Shown: positions 45,795 to 57,681 of the stretch, one piece after another
Layout: the number at the start of each line of letters is the position of its first letter
Position numbering within the stretch: the first letter of the stretch is position 1
Assembly (NCBI GenBank): GCA_023101885.1
Contig: JALPQD010000295.1
Coordinates: forward strand, 776,501-840,500
Reading direction: 5' to 3'
Origin: Typhlomys cinereus
Taxonomy: Eukaryota; Chordata; Mammalia; Rodentia; Platacanthomyidae
Length of the DNA: 64,000 nucleotides
The notes under the pieces: model-generated
What the model was told of the DNA's origin: nothing
Databases searched by the model: none
The model's input: the letters and a program-made list of their open reading frames with translations, nothing else
Program-made: the position numbers and the translations under genes

Positions 45795-46735
45795 AAAGAA
45801 AAAGACTTTCTGGATTTTTGAACAGAACTTTTTTTTCCCAGTAAATTTCTTTTTAAAGACTTCAGCTAACTCTTGTTTTGTCCACATAAAGGAAACAATG
45901 TGGACAGAGGAATACAGTATTTGATCTTCTGTAGTGCCTCTCACCTTGGCCCTGGAGACCACGAGATAGAATCCAGGTGACTTGTGCCAAGCCAAAAGAT
46001 GGAAAAGATTATCGAGTCACTTGCACCCCAATGACTGGATGCCAGCATTTCCACGTGATAATTGAGGAGCCGGTCACGGAGCTTGATGACATTGAGAACA
46101 ATATCAACTGCAACCTACCTATTGAGAGATCTGTGGAAAAAGGAAGAATCATCGAAAACGGGGTTTTTTTTCCCCCTTACAGAAAAAAGTTTTAGAGTTG
46201 TTAGGGACAAAGAATAAGAACAGAATGCCCCACTTTTCTCTCCCTATAAATCAGCCCTGAAAACATTCTTCTCAGGGCTTCTAAGACTATCTGAGACAAC
46301 ATTAAGCCAGGTAGTAGTTTCCTACTGCCAAGCACTCTGCCAGTGACAAGTAACTAGCAAGATCCGTATAACCGAATCTATTTTTTCCATATACCAAGTT
46401 AGAGAGCAGAAAATAAGGGGCCAGCACATGATTGGGAGGACAATCTAATAGAGAAAGGTCAGGCACCAGGGCTGGACCTGGTGTTGAATCCCTCCTCTGC
46501 AGGATTTGTGAAACTGTTTCCTCATCTTGGGAAAGGGGATTCATTGCCGCCAGAATACCTGAAGGGTAATTTAGAGATCAAAATAGCAGTGGGATAGTTT
46601 TTACTGAGAAGGACTAGTCAGCAAGGAAAAAATACAAGAAGCAGCAGTTTTTCTTTTCAATGACAAATAATAATAAAATAACAGTTAAAAACTCTATGCA
46701 TATAGCAATTTTGACAATTTTATTCATGGCTTTAT
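45795..46735. other. Intergenic sequence with one unexplained short open frame
   Basis: The frame at 45977-46195 is discussed under findings. Nothing else is recognised. Confidence 0.4.
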
Positions 46736-46737
46736 TC

Positions 46738-46800
46738 CCCGGGCCTGGCACAGTGCCTGGCGAACAGCTGGAATGTGAGGATTATTTATTGTACAAGTGA
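46738..46800 (+). mobile_element. L2-like 3' end fragment
   Basis: 'gggcctggcacagtgcctgg' followed by 'cgaacagctggaatgtgagg' and 'gattatttattg' resembles the L2 terminus. A second similar scrap is at about 46970-47005 ('gagagctcaataaacattta'). Confidence 0.45.
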
Positions 46801-47660
46801 AAGGATGGGTCTAGGTGAATCTACAGAGTAGACACTACTTTTTACAGGCTTTTTGAAAACAGTCCAAAGGGTCAAAGAAGCCACCGAGCACCTCTTTAGT
46901 ACATCGCAGGCAACTGATTTAATTTATGGTGCATATGGGCAGTTTTCTCATATTGAGACCTTTGCGCATAGAGAGCTCAATAAACATTTAGACAAATGGG
47001 TATGCGAGTCTAAATGCTGAAGTAGACCCCAGGGAGGAAAAACCTTTCCTGCGACATCCAACTTTGAAGTGGCTAAGGCTAACTTTCCCATGTTCATTCT
47101 TTACATCTGATTTGACTTTTGCTCCTAGAAGATGAGCGTTGCTAAGGTGAGAAATTGAAGATTGCAACAGAGTTGTGAATCCAATTTAATGCTTTTGTGT
47201 GTGTGTATGTGTGTGCTGGGGGCTTTGTACATTCTAGACAAACACCCTCCCACGGAGCCACATCCTCAGTCTAATCCAACACTATGCACAGAGAGTAAGG
47301 GCACCTGCTTCAGCAGTGCGCTCTGGGAAAGGAAGCTGGAATGGATAAGAACCCTAAAATATCGCTATGCTTGAAGGAGATCCCAAGAATCCCACACTTT
47401 GAGAGTGTGATCCAAATAGGCGGGATGCTATGACATTAATTCCTCTCTTTTCCACTATCTAAAAGTCATTATCTTAAGTCCCCCTTTTATTTCTTTTTGG
47501 CTCTAAGCAACTTTATGCCAAGTCTAGACCAATCGCAACCATATAGCACCTCATGGTTTTTACCTTTTATCACGTTTTGTTTTATTGTGATTTTAACTTA
47601 ATTTTATCTTTTACTATAATTTTCTTTTTGTCCTGGTATTGTCAATGTTTTAAAGGATTT
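46801..47660. other. Intergenic sequence, mostly unrecognised
   Basis: A few decayed repeat scraps; no gene supported. Confidence 0.45.
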
Positions 47661-47667
47661 GTGTTTG

Positions 47668-47935
47668 TGTGTGTGCACACCTGTGTGTGCAGGTGCATAT
47701 GGCGGCTAGAGAGGCCAATTTGTGTGTCTTCCTCCATCACTCTCTCTTTATTTATTGAGACAGGCTCATTCAATTGAGCCCGGAGCTCATCAATGTAGCC
47801 AGTCTCTGCCTCTCCAGTGCTAGAATTCCAGGTGGTAATCACACCTGCCTGGCCTTTACATGTCCAGGGACCTGAACTCTGCTTCACTAGCAATGGCAAG
47901 TGCTTTATCCACGGAACCATCTCCCCAGCTCTGGT
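47668..47935 (-). mobile_element. B3-type SINE, antisense
   Basis: The plus strand shows 'gtgcatatggcggctagaga', 'tcttcctccatcactctctc', 'tgagacaggctcattcaatt', 'ctctgcctctccagtgctag', 'cacctgcctggcc' and the head 'ggaaccatctccccagctct'. This order matches the antisense B3 consensus. Confidence 0.8.
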
Positions 47936-48004
47936 TGTGATGTTCTCATCGGGTGACGTTAATCTTTTCAAGGGTAACCTCTTTTGACATTAAAAATGCC
48001 TCTC

Positions 48005-48118
48005 AGCTGGGCATGGTGGTGCACACCTGGATTTCTAGCACTATGGGATAGAGGAGGGGCGATTACAGTGAGTATGATACTAACCCGTGTGTCACAGGGA
48101 CACTATGGCTGAAAAATG
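48005..48118 (+). mobile_element. B1-family SINE, decayed
   Basis: The head 'cagctgggcatggtggtgca' with 'cacctggatttctagcacta' is a B1 start. The second half is poorly conserved, and the tail expanded into the GA-rich repeat that follows. Confidence 0.7.
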
Positions 48119-48186
48119 AAAAGAGAGAGACAGAGAGACAGAGAGACAGAGAGACAGAGAGACAGAGATAGAGACACAGAGAGAAA
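48119..48186. repeat. (AGAGAGAC)n simple repeat
   Basis: Imperfect octamer tract downstream of the B1. Confidence 0.9.
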
Positions 48187-48189
48187 AAT

Positions 48190-48635
48190 AAAATGAAAGA
48201 ATAAAAAGAACACCTTTCTGATTGGGCAGGAGAGCATGATTTTTATGGAAAAATGAAAATTGTGTTCTGGGACACACTGTAATTTTAATAACTCTGCTAC
48301 TGGTTACTACTGATCTCAATGTGTCTCTTTCCATTAAGTACTGTGGTGGTATCTCTAAAACCCCAAGACAAATCTTGGCCATCACAATGACTCACAAATC
48401 CGCTTACCCAACTCAACGTAAAGGATTATTCCAGGTAAATTATGGAACATATTCTTGTTACTGTTAACTAGAACAAGAACCTAAAAAGGTTCTTGGGGAT
48501 CAATAGGGAAAACAACCAATGAACCTATAGATAGGAAGGCAATAAACCAAACTGCTCTATAAATAGCTGCTATTATACCCACAGATTTGAAGAACACTTA
48601 ACACTCAACCTAGAAGTCTTCTTCTACAACAGAGG
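48190..48635. other. Intergenic or old L1 3' UTR sequence
   Basis: No clear landmarks; it may be the start of the old L1 3' UTR recognised from 48640. Confidence 0.3.
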
Positions 48636-48639
48636 TAGA

Positions 48640-49363
48640 AGATCTCAACACCTAGGCCAGCAGAAGAGCACTGAGGTAGACAAATGGTCAGCCATAATGC
48701 AGAGTGCCAGCAGCCCAGCAAGGCTCACCCAGAATCAGGCCAACCAAATCTCTCTTCATCCTAAGGCTTAGGGAACCTCATGGAAGAGGTAGTGAGATTT
48801 TAAGACCTTAAAGATGGAAGGGCCCACAATTGGACAAACATTCCGTTCAAGACAGGACTGCTGCATCTAGGAACTCACTGCAATGAGACTTGTCCTTACT
48901 AGACCTCCATAATGACTGATATAGCAACATGTCCCCATAGAATAATGAGGAACTCAAGAGAGATAAAAAAAAAACAAAACCATACAGTGGAAACCTTGGG
49001 GACTAAAGCTGGATAAGTGAAGGGAAATGCCCCTATCAGTGAGTGGGGTGGTCTGAAGAAAGGCAACTTGGTATGCCACAAGAGACCTGAACCCCCACAA
49101 AAGTAGAAAAGTAAGAAGGGGGCTGGAGAGGTGGCTCAGGGGTTAAGCCTCCGCCTTGCAGGCAGAAGGTTCTGAGTTCGGATCCCAGATCCCACGTATA
49201 GACGCCAGGCGGAAGCGGGGGCGGCCTGCGCTTCTGGTCCTGGTAGGGCGGAGCCTGTGAATCCCGGGGCAGAAGGAGGTGGAGGCGGCCATGGTGGTTC
49301 ACGAATTCGTCCGTGGTTCTACACATACACAGGCACACACACACACAGACACACACACACACA

Positions 49364-49400
<37 letters not shown>

Positions 49401-49640
49401 GCGCTCGCGCACATACACACGCATATGCACACAGTTAAATAAATAATAATAAAAAAAAATTAAAAAAAAAAAAAAAAGAAAAGTAAGAAGGAACCCTGGG
49501 TCCATAGAAGTGGACAGTAGGATGGTGGGAGAGATTGCAATGCATTGATGAAGAGAAAGGAGGAAAATGGGAGGGAGAGGTGATAGAAGGAAGCAGGGAT
49601 AAGTACTCAATATGCTTGTAAAACTAGAAAAATAAAATAA
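48640..49640 (+). mobile_element. Old rodent L1 3' UTR (Lx-like), split by a young SINE
   Basis: 'aggtagaagatctcaacacc', 'ggaagaggtagtgagatttt' and 'aagaccttaaagatggaagg' resemble rodent L1 3' UTRs, as does 'ggaactcactgcaatgagac'. The sequence then resumes after the SINE with 'gggagagattgcaatgcatt' and the A-rich end 'aaaataaaataataatg'. Continuity across the SINE is proved by its target-site duplication. The L1 assignment itself is from memory of the general layout. Confidence 0.5.
49120..49477 (+). mobile_element. Young B2-superfamily SINE, main subfamily, sense, long CA tail
   Basis: The head 'gggctggagaggtggctcag', the hairpin arm and the body match copy 38128. The CA-rich tail is expanded to about 110 bp with GCGC interruptions, followed by AATAAATAATAATAAAA and poly(A). 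A perfect duplication gaaaagtaagaagg lies at 49106-49119 and 49478-49491 (one G shared with the SINE start). It is nested in the old L1 3' UTR. Confidence 0.94.
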
Positions 49641-49999
49641 TAATGAAAAAAGAAATTACATACGCAGTTTAATGCTACATTGCATGAACAACAAGGTTCA
49701 TAAAGAAGTCTAATTATGCTGGTCTTCATTTCTTCTGCCATCTCCCTTCTGTTACTAGGTATTTTACCTCTGTGTTATGAAGGATTGAACCTAGAGCCTC
49801 GTGATAGAATTTACAATTATCCAAGGAGACGAAACTCTGTTTGCCTACAAAAGTGTTTGTATTTCCAGAGATGTTTGTTCAACTTAGATAGGACTATCTA
49901 CCTTGAATGTGAGTTCCATTTCCACGGGCCGAATAAAAAAGAAAAAAAAATGAGCAGACCACAGCACTCATACCTGTGCATCCTGGCTGAGGATGCAAT

Positions 50000-50110
50000 G
50001 TGACCCCCAGGCTTTACACTTCTGCTACCTTGCCTTCCTCACCATAATGGACTGTACCCCAAACTGTTGTGCCAAAATAAACCTTTTCTTTCTTCCTTCC
50101 TTGAAAAAAA
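50000..50110 (+). mobile_element. MaLR-type LTR 3' fragment
   Basis: 'ctcaccataatggactgtac', 'cccaaactgttgtgccaaaa', then 'aataaaccttttctttc' is the polyadenylation region of rodent MaLR LTRs. The rest of the LTR upstream is not clear. Confidence 0.5.
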
Positions 50111-50114
50111 AATA

Positions 50115-51185
50115 GTAAAACTTACTTGGAATGACGCTGGAGAAAACATTGGGGAGAAAGTTGAAGGAAAGCGACACAAATGAGACGAATGGTAAATATT
50201 GAATAGGTGATGAATGAGTGACAGAAAGAGTGAAAACAGGGGGTTAAGACACTACAGATCTGTTTTAAAGACTGACTATACAATGCCAAGTTGGGATCAC
50301 TACTTTTCTGCTGAAATCATTAAAAGTAAATCTAGTCTGTAAATTTTAGTAGCAATCCATAGTATTCTTATTAAAGGTTATTTTTAAGACCCCCAGTCAT
50401 TTCTTTTGGCTTCAGGATGCTGCCACTGTGAAAGAGGTACATTGTCCCCACCTTGGCTCAGTCATCACTCATTGGCATAGATAACTGCAGGGCCTAAGCA
50501 TCTGGGAGATAGTAGTTTCTTATAACTTGAAAATATCTTCCCAGACTCTGAATACCCACTATTTGGCTCCCAGGTTACACTGCATCTTATCTAGTCATGG
50601 ATGAATGGGGCACGTGTGATTAGTCCAACTTGTGAACTTCTCCCCAGCCTTGCTGTGTGACTCTGCTGGGAACGTCTATTATTAGAGCTAGGAAGAAAGG
50701 AACTGGAATGAGAAGGACAGTGGGGATAGAAGAGAGGAAAGGTGGCCGAGGCCTTCTGGGTGGCCAACTCTTAAGCAGAAATCTATACTTGCTCATATAA
50801 ATACCACACTAAGTGGGTCAAATTCCCAAGTCCTATTTGTTCACTCAAAAAATATCTTCATTTCCAAGTTGTGGATGAAGCACAGATGGGGATATCCATT
50901 TTACAACAAAATGAGAAAATCAACACTTGAGCAAACATTTCTGCTAATCCACAAAAACATTTTTACTTTAATTGATACCAAATAGCACAGACACTTCCAA
51001 ACCAAGACACACATCAAAGAAAACTGCATATTCTCTGCAGTGCTAGCGGAGAATGCCTAGTAAGCACAACGAGAGCTCCCTTGCAGCAGGCCGACAGCTC
51101 CTTCCAGCTACTCACATGCTAGGAGAAGCACAGTTTTCACTGTTGATCAGAAAGCTTCCCTTGCTTGTTTCCTCATGCATGTGCA
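50115..51185. other. Intergenic sequence, nothing recognised
   Basis: No gene or repeat supported. Confidence 0.5.
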
Positions 51186-51189
51186 GGGA

Positions 51190-51527
51190 GGGGGGGGAGA
51201 CATACACATGTGCACGGGTGTTCTCATGTATGTGACTCACATCTGTGTGCAGGTATGTGTGTACATGTGCTCATGTCCAGGTCAGGGGTTGCTTTTGGAA
51301 TCATCCCCACTCTTCCACCTTATTCTTTTTGAGACAGGGATTCTAATCAAACACAGAGCGTGCTGAGAAGACTAGGCTAACTAGATACCTTGCTCTGAGG
51401 ATTCTCAGTGTGTTTTCTGAATTAATGGTGGGCTGCCATGCCCGCACCTCATTTTTCTAGGATTCAAACTCCAGTCCTCTTACTTGTGCAGCAAGTGCTG
51501 TAACCACTGGGCCATCTCTCCAGCTCC
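51190..51527 (-). mobile_element. B3-type SINE, antisense
   Basis: The plus strand gives a TG-rich 3' tail (51200-51275), 'tgtccaggtcaggggttgct', 'tttttgagacagggattcta', 'gggctgccatgcccgcacct', 'ggattcaaactccagtcctc' and the head 'gggccatctctccagctcc'. Nearly full length but diverged. Confidence 0.85.
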
Positions 51528-51529
51528 AT

Positions 51530-53165
51530 GTGGACCTTTTATTTTAATGTCTTCACTGTATATTCTATTAGATAGCACTTGTTATTCCAAGAACTGAATA
51601 TCGACATTAGAAATGCAAATGATTCAAACTGCAAAGAAATAAGAAGCCATTCAATTTATCAGGAAAAGCCACCACACTGCATTGCTTGAAGACAAGTACC
51701 ATGTCTTATCTACTCCTGAAAGCCTATGTGGCTGCTGCTGGCCACTGCAGTGGAGACAAGCCATTGCTTCAACTGGAAGCATATCACTGCTCTTAGGGAT
51801 TGGAATTGTAAATAAAAATGTGTCAAAATCTCTTATTAAATGCATGTCTTACACTAATATGCTTGATTTGCACAAGAATAATTCTATAAATCAAAATTTT
51901 CAAGAAACGGTTTTACTTAGACTGAAATATATTCTTAAAACCTACTTTAATTAACATGGATGGAACAAACGGTTAAAGGTTTTCAGTCTCCCTTCTTAGG
52001 GACAAAATCCATAACACTTTCCAGAAAAAAAAAAAGAATCATTATCAAAAAATTTAGCCAAAAAATTTGGCTAAAATTGTTGCTAAATATTTTTCCCACA
52101 CTGCTTAAGTTGGCTTCTAGTTGTCCTCACAGATAGCAGGCAACGTCTGCTCTCAGGAACAACATATTCCTGTGTACAGATTCTTAAGAACATCCAATCC
52201 AAGTCTTTCACTACGGAAGAGGAAAAGCTGCCCCGAGTCCATTGCTAATGACAGGTGACGGGAGTTCTGCTAGGGTGGGAAGCTAGCACAATGCCTGGCA
52301 TGTAGAAGACATTCGGTAAAGATCTGCTGGGCAAACAGCTGACTTAGCTGAGCTAAAAAGCTACCTCTGAATTTCCAGACTAGACCTTCTGCTACTGGAA
52401 GCCAGCAGACCAGTTTTGCAGTCAGAATACCAAGGCTCATTTCCAGGGTTTGAGTTAATCTCTTAGTTCAGAATAAACTGAAAATGATTAGCTTCTCCCA
52501 CATCATCATTGCCTAATGTCTAGTTATTGGCAGTCACACCAGGAGCCAGGTCCTCCTGCATGTCTGAAACACTCCATCACTCTCAGACAACCAGGGTATG
52601 GTCACTGCTCCTACCGATGGGCCCAGGACTAGAGGGTCGTAGAAGGCAAATAGAAAGGATTTAATGAGATGTAAACTTTTGAACTTAAATCATCAGAATG
52701 AGGAAAGGCAAAAATCAAGGAAAGGAGAATGACACATTTCAAAGTTCCAAGTGGTTACTAAACTCTTCCAGATTTTCCCCAATAAAAGTGTGAAGCTATA
52801 AACTAACTTTTTTTGGTCAAGTGAGATGAGCTTGTTTTATTGTTTTGAAATAGCAGTGCATTAACTATCATCCTAATAACCTGACAGAATTAATGAACAA
52901 CAATGTAACAGATGCCCTAAAGTTCTCAGCTTGACTCCGTCCTCAGGGAGAGGGCCTTGTGACTGAGCCAACTGCTTCTGAGCCCTGGACTTGATCCTCA
53001 GAGTGCTGTCAACTCGAGAGTTCAGCAAACACATCCTTCATGTCCTTCCAGGCCCGAATGTCTGCTTTGTTCACGCAGCTTTTGAGTTGCCCAGTCTCGT
53101 GCCCACATCTCCTTTACAACTATATGACATGCTCTCAGAAGCTATTAACAAGAAAGAGCTGGTGC
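51530..53165. other. Intergenic sequence with one short perfect palindrome
   Basis: No gene supported. A 10-bp inverted repeat at 52053-52075 is listed under findings. An L2-like tail may lie at 52280-52332 ('acaatgcctggcatgtagaa'). Confidence 0.45.
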
Positions 53166-53170
53166 CAAGC

Positions 53171-53275
53171 TAGGCCAGGTGGCACACGCCTGGAATCCCA
53201 GCACTTACGGAAGGATCAAGAGTTCAAGGCCACCCCAGGCTACACAGCAGAGCCCTGTCTCAGAAAACTGGCAGG
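53171..53275 (+). mobile_element. B1-family SINE
   Basis: 'ggccaggtggcacacgcctg', 'gaatcccagcacttacgg', 'agttcaaggccaccccaggc' and 'gagccctgtctcagaaaac' are B1 landmarks. An internal stretch is missing relative to the consensus. Confidence 0.85.
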
Positions 53276-53279
53276 AGGG

Positions 53280-53700
53280 GTGGGAAGCTGGTCTAGCTCT
53301 GAGGTGCCCCCAACAATGACCTTGACCAAGGGGTCTTCTCTGTGGTGACAGGAGACTCAGGGTAATTAAGAAGTCCTTCCCAGCCCCAGTGCTTACAATC
53401 TTATGTATTTTACTTAGCATTTGTCACTTTGGTAATTCTTTCCAATTCCTCAACTGAAGGTTTGGGGATAACTTGCAGACAAGAATGAACAACTGATACA
53501 CAGATAATTAATAATACAAGAAAATTCTTGTACTAATACAGAGTTTATTACTTTGTTCTGTCTTTCTCAGATTGGTAGTAGTGAATACTAAAGTTTTTAA
53601 GAAAAGTCTGAGAGAAGTACTTAAAGTACTTAAAGTCTTATTCATTAATCCTTTTTTTTTGGCAAATTGGACAAAAGACTTATTTTGTTTTATTCATAAA
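53280..53700. other. Intergenic sequence, nothing recognised
   Basis: AT-rich towards the right; no gene or repeat supported. Confidence 0.5.
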
Positions 53701-53720
53701 AATTACCAGTGTACCTTTGT

Positions 53721-54018
53721 TTTTTTTTAAACTTTTTTTTAATTATTATTTATTCAATTGTGCGGATATGCGTGTGTGTATGTGTGCATGGGTGTGTGCG
53801 TGTGTAGAACCACGGACGAATTCGGGAACCACCAGGAACCGCCTCCACCTCCTCCTTGTTTACTCTGCCCTGGGATTCACAGGCTCTGCCCTACCAGGAC
53901 CGGAAACACAGGCCGTCCCCGCTTCCACATGGCGTCTATACGTGGGGTCTAGGATCCGAACTCAGGACCTTCTGCCTGCAAGGCAGAGGCTTAACCCCTG
54001 AGCCACCTCTCCAGCCGC
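53721..54018 (-). mobile_element. Young B2-superfamily SINE, subfamily with 'gtaaaca'-type insert
   Basis: Antisense copy with 'ccttgtttactctgccc' and 'gtggggtctaggatccg', grouping it with 14707 and 38880. The flanking duplication ccagtgtacctttgt (53706-53720) and ccagtgtagctttgt (54019-54033) has one mismatch, suggesting a slightly older insertion. Confidence 0.92.
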
Positions 54019-54034
54019 CCAGTGTAGCTTTGTA

Positions 54035-54681
54035 AAGCAAGCTTTGTGGGATAATTCTTTGAGAACCAGACTATAATATTACTTATCATCTTAAGATAGA
54101 TGTTCTCTGTATAACAGAGTTCTCTTCTGACAGCTTTATGCTGCCTGCTGACTATGAGTGGAGGAGAAAGAAGGGCAGGAAGAGGACTAGGGCCACTGGA
54201 AAGAGAGGAAGAGAGAAAAGCTAGAAAGAAGAAAATTCTTCCCTTGCCTTGTTCATTTTCCTCGGTCATGCATTTTATGAGCATATATATAAAAGAAAAA
54301 TGACTGTGTGGCTCTTTTCACATTTGCTAAAATGACCTTTCCTCCGAACGACTCTGCCTCAGAGTTGGTTCAGCTACTTAATGAAATGTCCTTGGGACTT
54401 GTGTACGGCAAATTGCAAACTGCAGAAGGGAGACAGGTGGGCAGGTTGGTTATTTTCTAAACATTCCTTTGATAAATGCATGTTATACTTATTATAAGTC
54501 TTGCCTTGAGATCTTCCTGCAGTCGAAACTAAAAACAAACAAACAAAGAAAAAAAACTCAGCAGTTTCTAATACTTTGGCCCAATACAGAAGAAAGGAAA
54601 GCTCTTAGTTACAAAAAGAACCCTATTATTTTGGGCTTAAACAAATTTCAAATGTTTCTGAGCTATAAAATTTTCCTTTTG

Positions 54682-54725
<44 letters not shown>

Positions 54726-55140
54726 GCAAATTATTCTGTAATTTCACACTTTCCCTATTAGGAAGAATCTGGAAAAGTTTAACACCAATTTTCATTTTTG
54801 GAAAATCCTACCAAAAATGCTGAAACCTAAGTGTGCATACTGTGTTTCATTAACTCTGTTTTCACCCTGTCTAGCTCTGAAAGTGCTGCACACTATTCAG
54901 CTGCCTAAATGGCAAGAAGGGAGCGAGACAATCCTTGGTGGTAAGCATGTTGCCAGAGAACAGGAGAGAAGCCCTTAAAGTTTCTTTTATGTCCCTTTGG
55001 GCTATCTTTTGTGTATGTTCCACCTTACTGACCTCCTGAATAATAAAATATATTCCCTTTGACTTAGTTAATCTAGAAATAAGAGCATAGTCTAAATGAA
55101 ATTTGGTAGATGTACTTTTTGGGGGAAAAATTGAAGCACT
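54035..55140. other. Intergenic sequence, nothing recognised besides a microsatellite
   Basis: No gene supported. Confidence 0.5.
54683..54722. repeat. (TG)n microsatellite
   Basis: About 20 uninterrupted TG units. Confidence 0.95.
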
Positions 55141-55144
55141 ATAT

Positions 55145-55490
55145 TGTGACTGAATGAAATGCTCCCTGTAGGCTTATGTGTTTGAATATTTCGTGCCCAG
55201 CTGATGGTGTGTCTGGGAAAGTTGTGGAAGCTTTAGGAGGTGGAGCCTTGCTGAAGGAAGTACATCACTAAGGGCAGGACTCACCGCCAGGTTCCACTTC
55301 TTTTTCTCTGGTTCTTGAGTGTGGCTGAAATGCAGCCAACCTGTTGCTCCCGCTGGCAGTCTCCCCTGCCATGCTGAACTCTCTCCCCCTGAACAGTGAG
55401 CCAAAATAAGCCCTTTCTCCCTTAAGTGGGTCTGGTGAGGGTATTTTAATCATAGCAATGAGAAAGTAACTAACATGTACTATAATAAAT
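55145..55490 (+). mobile_element. MaLR-type (ORR1/MT-like) LTR, nearly complete
   Basis: 'ctgtaggcttatgtgtttga', 'gtgcccagctgatggtgtgt', 'tttaggaggtggagccttgc', 'ccatgctgaactctctcccc' and 'gtgagccaaaataagccctt' occur in order, then 'gagggtattttaatcatagc' and 'aatgagaaagtaactaac'. This matches rodent MaLR LTRs (ORR1/MT group) from memory, including the near-end polyadenylation region. There is no internal sequence, so it is a solo LTR. Confidence 0.75.
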
Positions 55491-55564
55491 CTTTAGAATT
55501 TATAACAACCCTGGGACAGAATTTAGTGGTTAGAAATCTAAACATATGATCAGCTAATTTTGCC

Positions 55565-56515
55565 GGGCATGCAAATGCAGTTCAATGGAGAAAGAATAAT
55601 CTGTTCTAGAGATGATGCCGATGTTATCAGATATCACCATGCAAAAAAGAAATCAAATTTAATTGACAACTTGCACCTTACATTAACTAAAGAATTCATA
55701 GATTTTAGCTTATGTGGTAAAACTATAACATTCTTGGAAGAAACTATAGCAGTTTTAAAGCAATCTATAATCATAAACAATCTAAAATAACAAGTATATC
55801 ATCAGATTTTTAAAGTTTGGATTGTTTAAGTTAGAGTTGAGAGAACAAAATAACAAATGTGAGAAAGTATTTGTAAAATATTTCACTATGAACTAAACTA
55901 AAACCATAATGAGATACTACTACATGCCTACTGGAATAATTCAAAAGATAAAACACCAAAAGCTGATAATACTAAATGGTGAGAATACTAAGAACTGGAA
56001 CCTTAATACAATGCTACTGGGAATGCAGCAGGGTAGAGAAATTAATCCCAACCCTAGGCATTTACCCAGAGATAGTAAAGCTTTTATTCTCATAAAGCCT
56101 ATGTATATGTGCAATGGCTTTATTTATAATTCCCAAACTGAAAACAACTGAATGTCTCTTATCTAGTAATGGACAAATAAATTGGTGTCTCCAAACAGCA
56201 AATGAGATACTTATTTATAAACTCAACATTGGTGGATCTCAAATGTATTATGCCAAATGAAGCAAATGGCATTCGAATTACCACAAATGAAGCAAATTAC
56301 CACAGTCTTGTCATTTTTATGACAGTCTAGAAAATGCAGGGTTATAGGAACAGAAATCAGCAGTGGTAATCTCCATGGTCTGATGAGGAGAGTAGAGTTT
56401 GAAGGCAAAGGGACAGTTACTAAGTTTTGGATGAAGGACACTGTACATTTAGTAAAACACATAGGACTTTCGTTTAATAAGTAAAATTTACTGTACATAA
56501 ATTTAAAGGTGAATG
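55565..56515 (+). mobile_element. Ancient L1 (L1M-type) ORF2 end and 3' UTR
   Basis: The C-terminal part of L1 ORF2 can be followed: 'acttgcaccttacattaact', 'gtggtaaaactataacattc', 'ataatgagatactactacat', 'tgctactgggaatgcagc', 'ggcatttacccagagatag', 'caatggctttatttataatt' and 'ctgaatgtctcttatctag'. It continues into an old 3' UTR. Many indels and stops; it is clearly dead and far older than the 7661 and 61987 copies. Confidence 0.8.
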
Positions 56516-56519
56516 AAAT

Positions 56520-56685
56520 AGTACCTCATATAGATATCTACCAATAGAGGATCATCTACATAAAATATAGGAAAATGAAAATAATAGTATCAGTTTGAAC
56601 ATAATTCAAGAAAAAATGTCTAGAAAAAAAACGAGTTGCATAAGTTTGGCTAATGGTGATTCTTTTTAAGAATATATGCACTTAG
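56520..56685. other. AT-rich sequence, nothing recognised
   Basis: Short gap between the L1M relic and the next SINE. Confidence 0.4.
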
Positions 56686-56686
56686 G

Positions 56687-56998
56687 GCTGGGGAGATACT
56701 GTAGCCAGAAGAGTGCTTGTCTTGCAAGCCATAAGGGCCTGAGTTCAGTTTCAGAACACAGGTAAAAAGTTAAATACTAATAACCACAGGCAGTTCTGTC
56801 ACACTCACAGTTAGACTAGTCCACTTGGTGAGCTCCAAACCAGCAAGAGAATCTGACCCCCCAAAATAAATAAAACACCTGAGGTTGTTTGCTAGCATTT
56901 ACAGGCAAGCACACACACATGCACATATTTATATGCACTCATGCATGCACATATGTACCCACATGCACAAACATGCCCCCACACAGACATATACAAAA
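56687..56998 (+). mobile_element. B3-like SINE, decayed, with CA-rich tail
   Basis: The head 'gggctggggagatactgtag', 'gcaagccataagggcctgag' (B-box region) and 'ccacttggtgagctccaaac' follow the B3 order. The 3' part is rich in ACACAC and 'catgcac' motifs. Confidence 0.7.
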
Positions 56999-56999
56999 G

Positions 57000-57680
57000 A
57001 ATTAATTATATGCATATGCATATTAATAACAATAAAGGTAACACATGGAAACATATACTTAAAATATTTTATAAGAAGTCAGATGATGGGGACTTTGTTT
57101 CTGTATGATTTACCCATAATAAAACAGTTTACAACTTTTTCATAACAAAAATTATAAGGATCTAACATATTATGTCTCAAACTAAAGGTTTGCATGAATT
57201 TTCCAATAAAACATAGAATTTAATGGCTTTAACTCCAGGCACTTAAAAAACAAGTTTTAGTAACAATCTGACATGGAAACTTGACACCGAGTTGAGAGTA
57301 GTCTTGAGGAGTAAGATTAGCAGCCTCTCCTACCACCAGCTTTTGTATGACAATGTAAGGCAATGTACATAGAGAGGCATGTGGTGTGCCAATCGGCAGC
57401 TGCTGCCAAGTTTAAAAGAACATTCTCTGTAACCAGTGAAAAATGCAAACCAACTTGAGATATCCTGTAGACAGAGGTGTGTGTAAAAGCACAGCTTCTC
57501 ACAGCCTCTGTGCCTTACAGCTTTTTGGTTATCCTCATTCTTTTGGATCTGAAGCTGTGTTTTATAGAAAATGTCTACTTACTGAACAAGCATATAAATG
57601 CACAACAGACCAGAGAACTCATCCTGACCAGGCAAGGCCAAGGAAAATGATTTGTGATAGACATTACAAGAATTTCAAAA
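57000..57680. other. Intergenic sequence, nothing recognised
   Basis: AT-rich; no gene or repeat supported. Confidence 0.5.
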
Positions 57681-57681
57681 T

